Positions 52,831 to 63,109 of a DNA stretch of 64,000 nucleotides are shown one piece after another (position 1 is the stretch's first letter; each line of letters begins with the position of its first letter). A program made the position numbers and the translations under genes. The stretch is taken from positions 186,001 through 250,000 of the forward strand of contig NZ_JACJHX010000004.1 in assembly GCF_014138605.1 (NCBI RefSeq), written 5' to 3'. This DNA is from Peribacillus huizhouensis (GTDB lineage Bacteria > Bacillota > Bacilli > Bacillales > DSM-1321). Under the pieces are notes generated by a model, which did not search any database, was not told where the DNA came from, and saw only the letters and a list, made by a program, of their open reading frames with translations.

Positions 52831-53706
52831 ATGAAACATCTACTAGCGTTCGGAAAAGAGCTTAAGAACAAGGTTAAGGAGGATCGGGCAACAGGGTTAG
52901 CTGCTGAACAGGCGTATTATTACTTGCTTTCTCTCTTTCCCTTACTCATTTTATTGCTTTCAATTCTTCCCTATCTAAATATTGAGCCACAACAAGCAAT
53001 CAACTTTATGAATCATTTCTTACCGTCCGAAACTACGGGCGTGTTAGCCGATACGATTATCGAAGTTGTAACAAAGTCAAATGGAGGACTTTTTACAATC
53101 GGAATCATAGGAACGATTTGGTCAGCTTCCAAAGGAATGAACGCCTTTATGCATGCCATGAATGTTGCTTTTGATGTTAAAGAAACAAGAAATTTCATTA
53201 TGGCTCGACTGATTTCCATTGCCTTAACTTTAGGTTTGATCGTTGCCTTTATTATTGTACTCGTACTGCCGATATTCGGTAATGTTATTCTAAATATAAC
53301 TAATCAAGTTGTTCCAGTTACCATTGAATTCAAAAACATCTTCAATCTACTACGCTGGGGCATTGCTTTCGTTGTCATCGTGATTGTACTTACTCTTTTA
53401 TACAAATTTGCTCCTAATAAGAAATACTTATTTAAACATGTACTTCCCGGTGCTATCGTTGCCACAATCACTTGGCTAATCATTTCTATTGCCTTCTCTT
53501 TTTATATAAGTAACTTTGGCAATTATTCTTCCACATATGGAAGTCTAGGTGGGATCATCGTGTTGATGCTATGGCTATATGCAACTGGCCTTATTCTTGT
53601 GATTGGTGGAGAAATCAATGCCATTTTCCATAACAGATTTTCTTCATCAAAGGAAGTAACTCGTGTGAAACCAGTGAATTCAAGGGATCGGAAATTGACG
53701 ACTTAA
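52831..53706 (+). CDS. YihY/BrkB-family membrane protein, second copy
   Basis: 291 aa with about six helices. AEQAYYYLLSLFPLLILLLS, IWSASKGMNAFMHAMNVAF and YGSLGGIIVLMLWLYATGL match the same positions in yfkH (46133-46951), so the two are paralogues. It has a longer basic C-terminal tail (RVKPVNSRDRKLTT). GGGAG is before the ATG. Function unknown. Confidence 0.87.
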   Translation: MKHLLAFGKELKNKVKEDRATGLAAEQAYYYLLSLFPLLILLLSILPYLNIEPQQAINFMNHFLPSETTGVLADTIIEVVTKSNGGLFTIGIIGTIWSASKGMNAFMHAMNVAFDVKETRNFIMARLISIALTLGLIVAFIIVLVLPIFGNVILNITNQVVPVTIEFKNIFNLLRWGIAFVVIVIVLTLLYKFAPNKKYLFKHVLPGAIVATITWLIISIAFSFYISNFGNYSSTYGSLGGIIVLMLWLYATGLILVIGGEINAIFHNRFSSSKEVTRVKPVNSRDRKLTT

Positions 53707-54302
53707 TACGAACGCTAAGTTGTTTGACAATGTTGACTTTCCACTCATTTCATCAAAAAGAGCAGATTTGTATTGTTACTTCCGTCTACGACTACTGTCG
53801 GCAAACACAAAGCTACTCCTCCTAATAAAAATCCATCTTATTTTGATGGTACAATTTCTTAACAACGAATAACCGGTCAAAGCTTATCTTTGTATGCATT
53901 GATCGGTTATTTCATTTATTTGGAACATCAATGATAAATTCTAATTTTTATTATTTGTGTTCTTCAGTTAGCTTGTTGCCATGATGCGTAGATGCAAATC
54001 TACATTGTTGACTTAAGCACAATTGTTCATATGGTACATATCCTTCAAATCCATTTATAGAGGAAGTCTAAACCCCACCATTGTTGCTTTAAAATAGAGT
54101 TTGATCTAAAACACCTCCATAAATCGGCATTTTATGATAAGTAAACAGAATCCATTTTTTTAAAAAGATTGTTCAAAATGGATTCTTATCCTTATCTATC
54201 AAATTTGAGTTTTGGTTTAATAAAAAAGTGTAATCATTTTCTGCAAATATTACTCCACAATCGATCCCTTTAGTAGAGTAATATTGTGTATTAGTTTATT
54301 AA
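53707..54302. other. intergenic region with two hairpins
   Basis: GAATAACCGGTCAA / TTGATCGGTTATTTC (53867-53913) is a probable terminator of the YihY gene, though 160 bases away. AGAATCCATTTT / AAAATGGATTCT (54147-54186) is a second clean stem before the DUF5412 gene end. No gene seen. Confidence 0.6.
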
Positions 54303-54710
54303 TTATTTTATCCCACTTCTATAATCATAAGTTTCATTTGGTAGCTTCAATTGCACGTTATTTATAATTACTGTATTGTCATCTATCCATTCTATTTCTG
54401 CAATTTCCTCTCTGTATTGCCAATATATTTTCTTTGACCTTTTATTTTCTTTATTAAAAACTATTTCTCCCAAAACTGCGTACGAAACTGTTGCACCACC
54501 ATTAGATAGATAAGCATTTACCGTATATGTGCCATTTGGAGAAGTAGATTTGTTGATTAATTCATCTTTAAATCGGCTCCAATCAAAGAAAACCCAATTC
54601 ACTCCATAAGCTATAATTCCTGCAAATAACAGTCCCAAAATAAAAAATACTTTAAGTATTTTTTTGTGAGTTTTCTTCTTTTCTATTTTATAATCAGCGT
54701 CAAAATTCAT
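54303..54710 (-). CDS. DUF5412 family membrane-anchored protein
   Basis: 135 aa. A basic N-terminus and one helix (KVFFILGLLFAGIIAYGVNW), then an extracytoplasmic domain with SPNGTYTVNAYLSNGGATVS, KKIYWQYREEIAEIEWIDDN and TVIINNVQLKLPNETYDYR, which fits DUF5412 as I remember it. No known function. It stands alone. Confidence 0.8.
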   Translation of the reverse strand: MNFDADYKIEKKKTHKKILKVFFILGLLFAGIIAYGVNWVFFDWSRFKDELINKSTSPNGTYTVNAYLSNGGATVSYAVLGEIVFNKENKRSKKIYWQYREEIAEIEWIDDNTVIINNVQLKLPNETYDYRSGIK

Positions 54711-55063
54711 TGTTTATGCCCCCATTAGCTCTATGTCCAAAAACCAACCGCAAATATAATCAAGAAAAAATGTTACCGAACAATATTTTTAATAATACTC
54801 AAACCATAATAGAAAGCACCTCCGTTAGTCGAACAACGTAAGTGATCCTCCGATTATTCAAACATTGTACCTTATTACGGAAGAACGTTTCAAAGACTCA
54901 ATTGAAGAAAATCTATTATAAAGACAACCAAGATTCTTCAATAATGTTCCGATTAATTTTAATACAGCGATTCAATATCCATCTATTAACACACTAGTAA
55001 AATAACACCATATTATATATACTTATGTAGTTGACTATTTTAAAAGGAAGTGTATGACTTGTA
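54711..55063. other. AT-rich gap before the transpeptidase gene
   Basis: No gene, repeat or strong hairpin recognised. AAAGGAAGTG at 55041-55050 is the nearest ribosome site to the following ATG. Confidence 0.5.
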
Positions 55064-57244
55064 ATGAAAAGAGAAAAAAAGAAAAAGACTCATATTCCTT
55101 TTAGATTAAATATGCTTTTCTTAATTGTTTTTCTTTTATTTTCACTATTGATTCTTCGGCTTGGCCTTTTGCAGATCGTTTTTGGAGAAGATTATAAAAG
55201 AGAAATCGAAAGAACCGAAGATGTAATTGTGAACAATCCCGTTCCGCGAGGAAAAATGTATGATCGTAATATAAAGGTAATAGTAGATAATGAACCGTTG
55301 AATGCAATCACCTATACAAGAAGCCAAACTACAAGGGCAAGAGAAATGCTGGAAACAGCAGAAAAACTGGCACAGTTTATCACTAAAGAACCCGATAAGA
55401 TAAGAGAGCGTGATCGTAAGGATTTCTGGATTCTCAAAAATCCGGAAGAAGCAGAGGCAAAAATCACGAATGCCGATCGAAAGAAGGTTACAGAAGGTGA
55501 ACTTGAAGAAAAAGATCTATACAAATTACAGATTGAAAGAATTACAGACGAAGAAATAAATTCCTTTACAAAGGACGAGCTTGAAGTACTAGCGATTTAC
55601 CGTGAATTTTCAAGTGGGTATGCACTAACCCCTCAAATAGTAAAAAATAGAAATGTGACTGAACATGAGTTTGCAACGGTCAGTGAACATCTTGATGAAC
55701 TGCCGGGAGTAGGAATTACAACGGATTGGGACCGAACTTATTCATATGGTAATACGCTTAAATCAGTGTTAGGAGTAGTATCATCATCGGAAGAAGGACT
55801 TCCTAGTGAAAAGCTTGATTACTATCTTTCACTTGGCTACAGCAGAAATGACAGAGTAGGAAAAAGCTATATTGAAGCACAATATGAAAATGTTTTGCAA
55901 GGAAAGAAAGCAAAAATGAAAAATGTTACAGATAAGGCCGGAAATGTTGTGTTGTCAGAAGTCGTTTCAGAAGGCCAACGAGGAAATGATTTAGTTTTAA
56001 CGCTTGATATGGATCTACAGCTTGCAATTGAAGAAGAGATTGAAAGAAAATTGATTCAATCTAAAGCCTTAGGAAATACCAAATTTCTCGACCGAGCATT
56101 TGTTGTTTTAATAGATCCTAGAACTGGAGAAATTTTAACAATGGCTGGAAAGCAATATACGAGGAACAAGGAAACAAGGAAACACTCCATTACCGATTTT
56201 GCACTCGGGAATATTACTACATCCTATACAGTCGGTTCAAGCGTAAAAGGAGCTACCGTCTTAACGGGCTACCAAACAAAAGCCATTCAGCCTGGCCAAA
56301 TTATTAACGATACTACGATGCGAATTAAAAATACACCGCCAAAAGGTTCCTATACCAACATGGGCCCTATCAATGACTTAACTGCTTTGAAGCGTTCATC
56401 AAACGTATACATGTTCAAGACCGCTATCGCCATAGGAAAAGGTAATTATGTCCCGAATCAACCGTTAAATTTGAAAAACCCTAATGCATTTTTGACCATC
56501 CGAAATTCATTCGCTAATTTTGGTCTTGGTGTACGAACTGGTATTGATTTACCAAATGAAATGGTAGGATTTAAGGGTGTAGAAACAAATCCGGGAAAAT
56601 TAATGGACTTGGCTATTGGACAGTATGATACATATACTCCCATGCAATTGGCTCAATATGTGTCAACGATTGCAAATGGAGGATATAGGATGAAGCCACA
56701 TCTAGTAAAAGAAATCCGAAATTCAGAAAATAGTAATGACGAACTCGGGGTCATTCTAGAGGAAATTAGGCCTACTGTATTAAATAAACTTGATATGAAG
56801 GATTCATGGATCAATCGGATTCATGAAGGCTTTGAGAAAGTTGCAATGGAGCCCGGTGGTACTGCCTATAAATATTTCGCAAAAAAGAAACTGCCATATA
56901 CCGTTGCTGCAAAAACCGGTACAGCAGAGGCATTCTATGATGGACCAACCAAGGATAAATATAACGGCCTCCAGAAAACGACCAATTTAAGTATAGTCGG
57001 ATATGCCCCAGCGGCGAATCCTGAAGTGGCCTTTGCCGTAGTTGTCCCTTGGGCTAATCAAGGGAAGCCTGAACTCACTTTAAATAAAGATTTAGCAGTA
57101 TTTGCCATGGATACATATTTCGAATTAAAACAAAAACGCCAGGAAGAAGGCGGTACTAGCTCAACAGTAGAACTGAAAGTTGATAATAGCGACGATGTAA
57201 TACAAAAGCAAGCTAAAGTACGTTTAAGCCAAGACAATGATTAA
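55064..57244 (+). CDS. class B penicillin-binding protein (PBP2a/PbpH type)
   Basis: 726 aa. One N-terminal anchor (LNMLFLIVFLLFSLLILRLG), a large dimerisation domain, then the transpeptidase with S392-S-V-K395, S445-S-N447 and K617-T-G619. All three catalytic motifs are intact. It should make peptide cross-links in lateral wall elongation with MreB-type filaments; mreBH lies 2.5 kb upstream. Sequence and length fit B. subtilis PbpA or PbpH, which are redundant, and I cannot tell which. The ribosome site is rather far (about 14 bases). Confidence 0.88.
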   Translation: MKREKKKKTHIPFRLNMLFLIVFLLFSLLILRLGLLQIVFGEDYKREIERTEDVIVNNPVPRGKMYDRNIKVIVDNEPLNAITYTRSQTTRAREMLETAEKLAQFITKEPDKIRERDRKDFWILKNPEEAEAKITNADRKKVTEGELEEKDLYKLQIERITDEEINSFTKDELEVLAIYREFSSGYALTPQIVKNRNVTEHEFATVSEHLDELPGVGITTDWDRTYSYGNTLKSVLGVVSSSEEGLPSEKLDYYLSLGYSRNDRVGKSYIEAQYENVLQGKKAKMKNVTDKAGNVVLSEVVSEGQRGNDLVLTLDMDLQLAIEEEIERKLIQSKALGNTKFLDRAFVVLIDPRTGEILTMAGKQYTRNKETRKHSITDFALGNITTSYTVGSSVKGATVLTGYQTKAIQPGQIINDTTMRIKNTPPKGSYTNMGPINDLTALKRSSNVYMFKTAIAIGKGNYVPNQPLNLKNPNAFLTIRNSFANFGLGVRTGIDLPNEMVGFKGVETNPGKLMDLAIGQYDTYTPMQLAQYVSTIANGGYRMKPHLVKEIRNSENSNDELGVILEEIRPTVLNKLDMKDSWINRIHEGFEKVAMEPGGTAYKYFAKKKLPYTVAAKTGTAEAFYDGPTKDKYNGLQKTTNLSIVGYAPAANPEVAFAVVVPWANQGKPELTLNKDLAVFAMDTYFELKQKRQEEGGTSSTVELKVDNSDDVIQKQAKVRLSQDND

Positions 57245-57272
57245 AACAAAAAAACATGCCCGTCTTTAGTCT

Positions 57273-57440
57273 GAACCCCATAAATGGGATTCAGAAAAAA
57301 CACATTTATGCCGTAACCAGTTCTCGATATTTAATGGGGCCTGGTTACCCTTATGTAATATAGTTATATCTATACAACATAAGAGGTGTTTTTTCCTTTG
57401 TCCCACTCTAATGGTTCAGTTTATTTGGGACATGTTTTTT
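57273..57440 (+). terminator. tandem hairpins after the transpeptidase gene
   Basis: TCTGAA.CCCAT / ATGGG.TTCAGA (57273-57297), a weaker GTAACCAG / CTGGTTAC stem (57312-57350) and TGTCCCA / TGGGACA followed by TGTTTTTTTG (57399-57440). The last is the best terminator. No gene in 57245-57552. Confidence 0.65.
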
Positions 57441-57552
57441 TGTGTGAGGATTTGAAGATTTATTTATTAATAAAAGTAAAGTTTCTTTTTTTCTCAGTAC
57501 TTCAATTTTTTTGAAGTAAACACGTGTAGTGAAAATAAGGGCATTCGTACGC

Positions 57553-58422
57553 TTATGCTTTATTACTTGTTTTGTACTCTTTCATTTTAGCCTTAATTGT
57601 TGCAATGATTGCTTCTTTACCTGGTGTGAGTATTGTACGAGCATCATACACCTTCGTGTCAGACGCTAACACTTCACGAACAGCTTTTGCCCATGCTTGT
57701 AGACAGTCTGTATTCACATTAATTTTGGCATGACCGAGTTCTATCGCTTTTTGTATTTGATAATCAGGTATACCCGAACCACCATGAAGTACAAGCGGTA
57801 CGTCCGTCATATCTGAAATTAGTTTCATCTCAGCAAAACCTAGTATAGGTTCCCCTTGATAGGGTCCATGAACAGAGCCGAGCGCTGCTGCTAATGCATC
57901 TACCCCTGCTTCTTTTACAAGACGTACACATTCTTTGGGATCTGCATATTTGATTCCACCTACAAGCCCATCTTCCATACCACCAACTGTTCCAACTTCC
58001 GCTTCTACGGAAACTTCATGGGGACGTGCATAAGCAACAACTTGTTTTGTCATCGTGATATTTTCAGCAATAGGATAATGAGAGCCGTCAAACATAACAG
58101 AACTAAAGCCAGCATCAATCGCTTGTTTACACCGATCAACACTCATACCATGATCTAAATGCAAGGCCACTGGCACAGTTATGGCCATTTCTTCTACAAG
58201 AGTATGAACCATTGTCGCAATAATTTTAAAGCCGCCTAAATAATCTACGAGTCGATCGGATGCAGCTACAATGACAGGCGCTTGCTCTTCTTGTGCAGCT
58301 TGTAAAATAGCTTCTACCCACTGGAAGTTATTCATATTATATTGCCCAACAGCATATTTGCCTTCTTTAGCTTCTATTAGCATCTCTTTCATAGATACTA
58401 ACTTCCTAGAAACTAACGTCAC
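57553..58422 (-). CDS. iolJ: class II aldolase IolJ (6-phospho-5-dehydro-2-deoxy-D-gluconate aldolase)
   Basis: 289 aa from GTG at 58422, with GAGGTG upstream. [13 protein letters not shown] and the zinc ligands [16 protein letters not shown] and [10 protein letters not shown] are those of class II aldolases, and the sequence follows B. subtilis IolJ more than FbaA. It splits DKGP into malonic semialdehyde and dihydroxyacetone phosphate. Gene order iolA-iolC-iolJ on one strand behind iolR gives the assignment its strength. Confidence 0.86.
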   Translation of the reverse strand: MTLVSRKLVSMKEMLIEAKEGKYAVGQYNMNNFQWVEAILQAAQEEQAPVIVAASDRLVDYLGGFKIIATMVHTLVEEMAITVPVALHLDHGMSVDRCKQAIDAGFSSVMFDGSHYPIAENITMTKQVVAYARPHEVSVEAEVGTVGGMEDGLVGGIKYADPKECVRLVKEAGVDALAAALGSVHGPYQGEPILGFAEMKLISDMTDVPLVLHGGSGIPDYQIQKAIELGHAKINVNTDCLQAWAKAVREVLASDTKVYDARTILTPGKEAIIATIKAKMKEYKTSNKA

Positions 58423-58506
58423 TAATAATCACCTCAATTCTAAACAGATTATTAATTATTGACTAGATCCATTAGCCGCTGTTTTTTCTAATACTGTAAA
58501 CTCCAC

Positions 58507-59499
58507 CTATATTGTTACTTGCCCAGTTTTTCCGGAAATTAATTGTTCGATTTCTTCTACTGTCGGCATCGCTTCTGATGAACTATGTTTGCTTACTACA
58601 ATAGCCGCTGATGCACTGCCATATTTTAAAGCGGTTTCAATTTCCATCCCTGAGATTAAAGCATATAAGAAAGCTGAAGCATAGGAATCACCAGCACCGA
58701 ACGTTTTTAATACTTTTGTTAAATAAGCTTGACCTCTGAATGTTTGCCCTGATTTTGTGTAGGCATAGGAACCATCTACACCGTGTTTAATCACGATTAA
58801 CTCTGGAGAATGTTTAAACAAATGATTGACGGTATTCTCGTTTTTTCCTTCTGCACTATTTTCCATTACATCAAATTCATCACGCGTACCAATAACAACA
58901 TCAGCTTGCTTTGCTACTAATGAATAATACACAGACGTTGCCTCAGCAGATTCCCAAGTATAAGGTCGGTAATCCAATTCAAAAATTACTTTCACATCAT
59001 TTTTCTTAGCAAGGTTTACTGCTTTTAATACCGCTTCACGGGATGGACTTTTCGAAAGCGCTGTACCTGAAACGAGTAAAATCTTTGATTGTTTTATGTA
59101 ATCCTCATGAACCTCAGATGGTTTTATATAGAGGTCGGCTACATCTTCTCGGTACATTAAAATGCTACATTCTTCTGGACTTTTGATCTCTGTAAACGTT
59201 AATCCAGTTTTATGTCCCTCTTGATCTATTACCATATTAGATGTATCAATCCCAACACCACGTATATATTGTTCGATAAAACGGCCATGTTGATCATCAG
59301 AAAGTTTACCGATAAATCCCGCTTTTAACCCTAGCTTAGAACCGCCAATCGCAATATTTGCTGGTGAACCACCTACGTATTTTGAAAATGTCATCGTTTC
59401 TTCCATCGGACGGTTATACTCGACTGCGTTTAAATCAATGCAAGCACGACCAATCGCGATGATGTCGTATTTTCTCTCTGTATTAAATTCATATTTCAT
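58507..59499 (-). CDS. iolC: 5-dehydro-2-deoxygluconokinase IolC
   Basis: 330 aa PfkB-family kinase. N-terminal IAIGRACIDLNAVEYNRPM and GGSPANIAIG fit IolC, and the catalytic base and anion hole are in TFGAGDSYASAF near residue 275. It phosphorylates 5-dehydro-2-deoxygluconate to DKGP, which is both the substrate of IolJ and the inducer of IolR. A 274-base gap with an AAGACAGAGA / TCTCTGTCTT stem (59655-59720) separates it from iolA. Confidence 0.9.
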   Translation of the reverse strand: MKYEFNTERKYDIIAIGRACIDLNAVEYNRPMEETMTFSKYVGGSPANIAIGGSKLGLKAGFIGKLSDDQHGRFIEQYIRGVGIDTSNMVIDQEGHKTGLTFTEIKSPEECSILMYREDVADLYIKPSEVHEDYIKQSKILLVSGTALSKSPSREAVLKAVNLAKKNDVKVIFELDYRPYTWESAEATSVYYSLVAKQADVVIGTRDEFDVMENSAEGKNENTVNHLFKHSPELIVIKHGVDGSYAYTKSGQTFRGQAYLTKVLKTFGAGDSYASAFLYALISGMEIETALKYGSASAAIVVSKHSSSEAMPTVEEIEQLISGKTGQVTI

Positions 59500-59773
59500 C
59501 TCGGATAACAGCTCCTTTTCTGTAGAAAAGGGGCGGGCTTAGCAAAAACAGCTCCGCACCGCCACCTTCATTATATGGTACAGTTTTTAGATCCTGAGGC
59601 CAGCAGATGGATCTGAATCAGGTAAAATATTATGTACATGATATAAATTCAATCAAGACAGAGAAGAGTTGTTTATTCAACCCTACTTCTATTAGCAAAC
59701 TAGGAAACTCTCTCTGTCTTAATCTTTCAGGAATTCATAAATTTCACAAGCCTACCTTCATCAAATAACCCTC

Positions 59774-61243
59774 TTATTCAAATGTTGGTTCTACATAGCG
59801 TGCTGTGACAACTTTTTTTCGAGTATAGAAATCAACGCTGTCTTTTCCATTTGCGTGTAAAGTACCAAAGAATGATGATTTCCATCCAGAGAATGGGAAA
59901 AGTGCCATTGGAGCTGGTACACCTAAATTAATTCCTAACATCCCTGCGTCAATATTTTCACGGAAGTAACGTACTGAATGAGCATTGGTTGTAAATAGAC
60001 AAGCTCCATTAGCAAATTCCGATTGATTCGCTATTTCAACCGCTTCTTTTAAATTTTTCACACGAATGATTGATAAAACCGGAGCAAAAATTTCATCTTT
60101 CCAAATTGTCATTTCCGTTGTAACACCATCGAAAATAGTTGGTCCAACGAAATAGCCATCTTCAGGTGAGTTAGTACGACCATCACATACAAGATTAGCG
60201 CCTTCTTCAATCCCTTTTTCAATATAGTTGATCGTACGTTTATGATTCTCTTCTCTAATAACAGGACCTAAAAATACACCATCATCAAGGCCGTTGCCAA
60301 TTTTAATAGATGCTGTTTTCTCTTTTAGCTTCGCCATAAATGCATCGGCAATTCCTTCTTCGACTGTTACGACAGCACACGCCATACAACGTTCACCTGC
60401 CGAACCAAATGCTGCCCCGATAATATTTGTCACCGTTTCTTCTAAATCAGCATCATTTAGAACAATTGTGTGGTTTTTAGCGCCTGTTAACGCTTGAACA
60501 CGTTTTAAATTCTCGCTTCCTCGTTTGTATACATATTCTCCAACTGGTTTAGAGCCTACAAATGAAATAGCCTTAATATCAGGATGATCTAGAATACCAT
60601 TTACGACATCGTGGGCACCATGAACCACATTAAATACGCCCTTTGGAAGACCTGCTTCTGTAAATAATTCTACTAATCTTTGAGTTAAAAGCGGAGTTCT
60701 TTCCGATGGTTTCAAAATAAACGTATTCCCTAACGCAATGGCCATTGGGAACATCCAACATGGCACCATCATCGGAAAGTTAAATGGTGTAATCCCGCCA
60801 ATAACTCCGATTGGATAGCGATATGTTGTTGCCTCAACATCTGTAGCAATGGAAGATAGTGAATCTCCCATCATTAAGGATGGTGCACCCGCTGCAAATT
60901 CGACATTTTCAATTCCACGTTGCACTTCACCTAATGCTTCAGTCAGATTTTTCCCATTTTCAATCGTAATCAGGCGAGCTAGTTCCTCTTGATGTTTTAT
61001 TAATAATTGATGAAAATTGAACAAGATTCTCGCACGTCGTGGTACGGCAACTTTGCTCCATTTTTCAAATGCCTGTTTAGCGATCTGTGCCGCATATTCG
61101 ATATCTTCTTTTGTTGAAAGTGGTACTTGAGCAATGACTTCTTTAGTTGCTGGATTATAAACATCTTCATATTGAGCTGTTTTGCTTTCAACCCATTCCC
61201 CATTTATATAATTTTTTAGTTTTTCTACTGCTACTGTTGACAT
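59774..61243 (-). CDS. iolA: (methyl)malonate-semialdehyde dehydrogenase IolA
   Basis: 489 aa aldehyde dehydrogenase. [11 protein letters not shown] at the N-terminus, [20 protein letters not shown] for cofactor binding, ALTGAKNH in the region of the general base, and the nucleophilic Cys in [11 protein letters not shown] mark the CoA-acylating MMSDH branch. It converts malonic semialdehyde to acetyl-CoA and CO2, the last step of inositol breakdown. It is the first gene of the iolA-iolC-iolJ run, opposite iolR. Confidence 0.92.
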   Translation of the reverse strand: MSTVAVEKLKNYINGEWVESKTAQYEDVYNPATKEVIAQVPLSTKEDIEYAAQIAKQAFEKWSKVAVPRRARILFNFHQLLIKHQEELARLITIENGKNLTEALGEVQRGIENVEFAAGAPSLMMGDSLSSIATDVEATTYRYPIGVIGGITPFNFPMMVPCWMFPMAIALGNTFILKPSERTPLLTQRLVELFTEAGLPKGVFNVVHGAHDVVNGILDHPDIKAISFVGSKPVGEYVYKRGSENLKRVQALTGAKNHTIVLNDADLEETVTNIIGAAFGSAGERCMACAVVTVEEGIADAFMAKLKEKTASIKIGNGLDDGVFLGPVIREENHKRTINYIEKGIEEGANLVCDGRTNSPEDGYFVGPTIFDGVTTEMTIWKDEIFAPVLSIIRVKNLKEAVEIANQSEFANGACLFTTNAHSVRYFRENIDAGMLGINLGVPAPMALFPFSGWKSSFFGTLHANGKDSVDFYTRKKVVTARYVEPTFE

Positions 61244-61364
61244 GTCAGTTCCTCCTTTGAGAATACTTTAAATTTTGGATACACTGATACCTTCTTACTA
61301 ACTTATCTAATTGATTATCAAAACTGTATTCCATCAAAAGATTCAAAGTTGTTGAATTTTATTA

Positions 61365-61386
61365 TCTTTTGGATATCTTTTGATCA
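61365..61386 (-). promoter_or_regulatory. tandem IolR-type 11-mers
   Basis: On the minus strand TGATCAAAAGA (61376-61386) and TATCCAAAAGA (61365-61375) are directly adjacent 11-mers. The B. subtilis IolR consensus, as I recall it, is WRAYCAADARD in direct repeats: the first matches fully, the second has one mismatch. A further ATCAAAAGAT lies at 61333-61342. Confidence 0.65.
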
Positions 61387-61408
61387 CTTTATGATTAGAG
61401 TATATAAA

Positions 61409-61422
61409 TAAAAGCGTTTTCA
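61409..61422. promoter_or_regulatory. cre-like site in the iolA-iolR region
   Basis: Minus strand TGAAAACGCTTTTA fits the cre consensus except the second-last base. Glucose repression of iol genes through CcpA is established in B. subtilis. Confidence 0.55.
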
Positions 61423-61740
61423 GTCAAACATTTTCTCTTAATTCAGTTATTTTTTGTTAATTAAGCAAATTCATATTCAAAAATCAGCCAATCAAAGGGG
61501 TTACTTAATTTAAAAGTATTCTTATTCATCTATATTTTTTAATGTCATTAAATATAATGATTAAGTTTTGGTTAAGTATTGATATAGTCTATCTAATATG
61601 ACATACTATAACCAATTATCTTGATAGTCGATTTTGTTAAAATGTATTATATTATGGAGACATATTTACATGTTATCATCTAATGACTCTATGACAATGT
61701 AACGAAACACTAATATATAAGTAAATAAGGATGGGTAACT

Positions 61741-62508
61741 ATGATAAAAGTAAAGCGAATTAACCTAATTCGAGATTATATTTTTGAACATCAAACTGTA
61801 TCTTTTGATGAACTTGTGAAAGTGTTTAATGTATCCAAAAATACAATTAGACGTGATATTCAGTTGTTAGTCGAAAGCGGAGAAATTAAAAAGGTATATG
61901 GTGGAGTCGCTGTGAATCATTCAACACTTGTATCCTTTACGGAAAGAATCTCACGTAATCAACAACTAAAAATATTAATTGCTCAATCAGCCGCACAATA
62001 TGTGGAGGATGGGGATATTATATTTATTGATTCAGGGACAACGACTTTAGAAATGTTCGAGTTTTTAAAGACTAAAGAATTGACAATTATTACGAATAAT
62101 CTTGACTTTATTATTAATTCTCTCCCATATGAAAATTTAAATGTCATTTCAACGGGCGGAATGTTGGACCGTAAAACGAAATCGTTTGCGATTTTAAAGA
62201 AAATGGATTTATTAAAGGCATATAATATTAACAAAGCGTTCATGGCGTCAACAGGTATTTCCATAACTAATGGTGTAACTAATTCATCACCTCTTGAAAA
62301 CGAAATAAAACAAACAGTTGTGGAAAGAAGTTCAGAAGTATATTTATTGGTTGATCATTTTAAATTTGATAAATCTGCTGTAATGACTTATTGCACATTA
62401 GATCAGATTGATTATCTGATTACCGACACCCTACCAGATGAAACATATCAAGAATTTGCAAAAGAGAACGGAATTCATCTTGTTACTGCCAATGAAGTAA
62501 CTTTGTAA
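61741..62508 (+). CDS. iolR: DeoR-family repressor IolR
   Basis: 255 aa. The N-terminal helix-turn-helix is VSFDELVKVFNVSKNTIRRD with the wing IKKVYGGV, and the C-terminal sugar-phosphate sensor has DGDIIFIDSGTTTLEMF and VDHFKFDKSAVMTYC. It is the repressor of the divergent iol genes and is released by DKGP. The 497-base region between iolR and iolA carries the operator 11-mers and a cre site. Confidence 0.88.
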   Translation: MIKVKRINLIRDYIFEHQTVSFDELVKVFNVSKNTIRRDIQLLVESGEIKKVYGGVAVNHSTLVSFTERISRNQQLKILIAQSAAQYVEDGDIIFIDSGTTTLEMFEFLKTKELTIITNNLDFIINSLPYENLNVISTGGMLDRKTKSFAILKKMDLLKAYNINKAFMASTGISITNGVTNSSPLENEIKQTVVERSSEVYLLVDHFKFDKSAVMTYCTLDQIDYLITDTLPDETYQEFAKENGIHLVTANEVTL

Positions 62509-62899
62509 ATTTGGGACAAAAGTTTTCGATCGATAAAGCCTGTCATCACCGTAAGATTCATTATAGTAGTTGATTCGCTGTTGTTGTGAGAAGTGTGATC
62601 ATACTGTTTTATGCCTTAAGGTGATACAGCAAAAACAAGGTGTTCAAACGATGTTGCATATACCTATATCTATCTCATCATTCTTTGTCTACAAGAATGG
62701 TGAGTTTTATTGTAAGCGTCTACAAAGTGCGAGAGGTGAGATAATATGCATGCAGCTTAATTAAGAAGCAATCACAGTTTTATTAGTGGCGACAAAGCGA
62801 GTAGATGGAACTGATCGGGAAAATATTAAATTTTAAAAGAGTGTACTCTGACAAAATGGGGCTCCATACAATCTGTTCATTTTAGTCTGGTGTGTAAAT
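62509..62899. other. gap without a recognised gene
   Basis: AT-rich after iolR. Short frames such as 62570-62764 lack ribosome sites and homology. No terminator was identified with confidence. Confidence 0.5.
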
Positions 62900-63074
62900 T
62901 TCGATTCCAGCGCGTAAAGGGCCTGTTCCGGCTCGCAAATCTCTTTTCTGGCGCGTAAAGGGCCCGTTCCCGCTCGCAATTCTCTTTTCTGGCACGTAAA
63001 GGGCCCGTTCCCGCTCGCAATTCTCTTTTCTGACTCGTAAAGTTTGCCCGTTCCCGCTCGCAATTCTCTTTCAG
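62900..63074. repeat. 41-bp tandem repeat, about four units
   Basis: The unit CTCTTTTCTGGCGCGTAAAG plus GGCCCGTTCCCGCTCGCAAT repeats with starts at 62941, 62982, 63023 and 63066 (periods 41, 41, 43), preceded by a diverged unit. It is strikingly GC-rich for this window. The period is not a multiple of three and the translation is low-complexity, so it is non-coding. Confidence 0.85.
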
Positions 63075-63109
63075 AAACAAAAACCATGTAACGCATCCGA
63101 GAAACAAGA

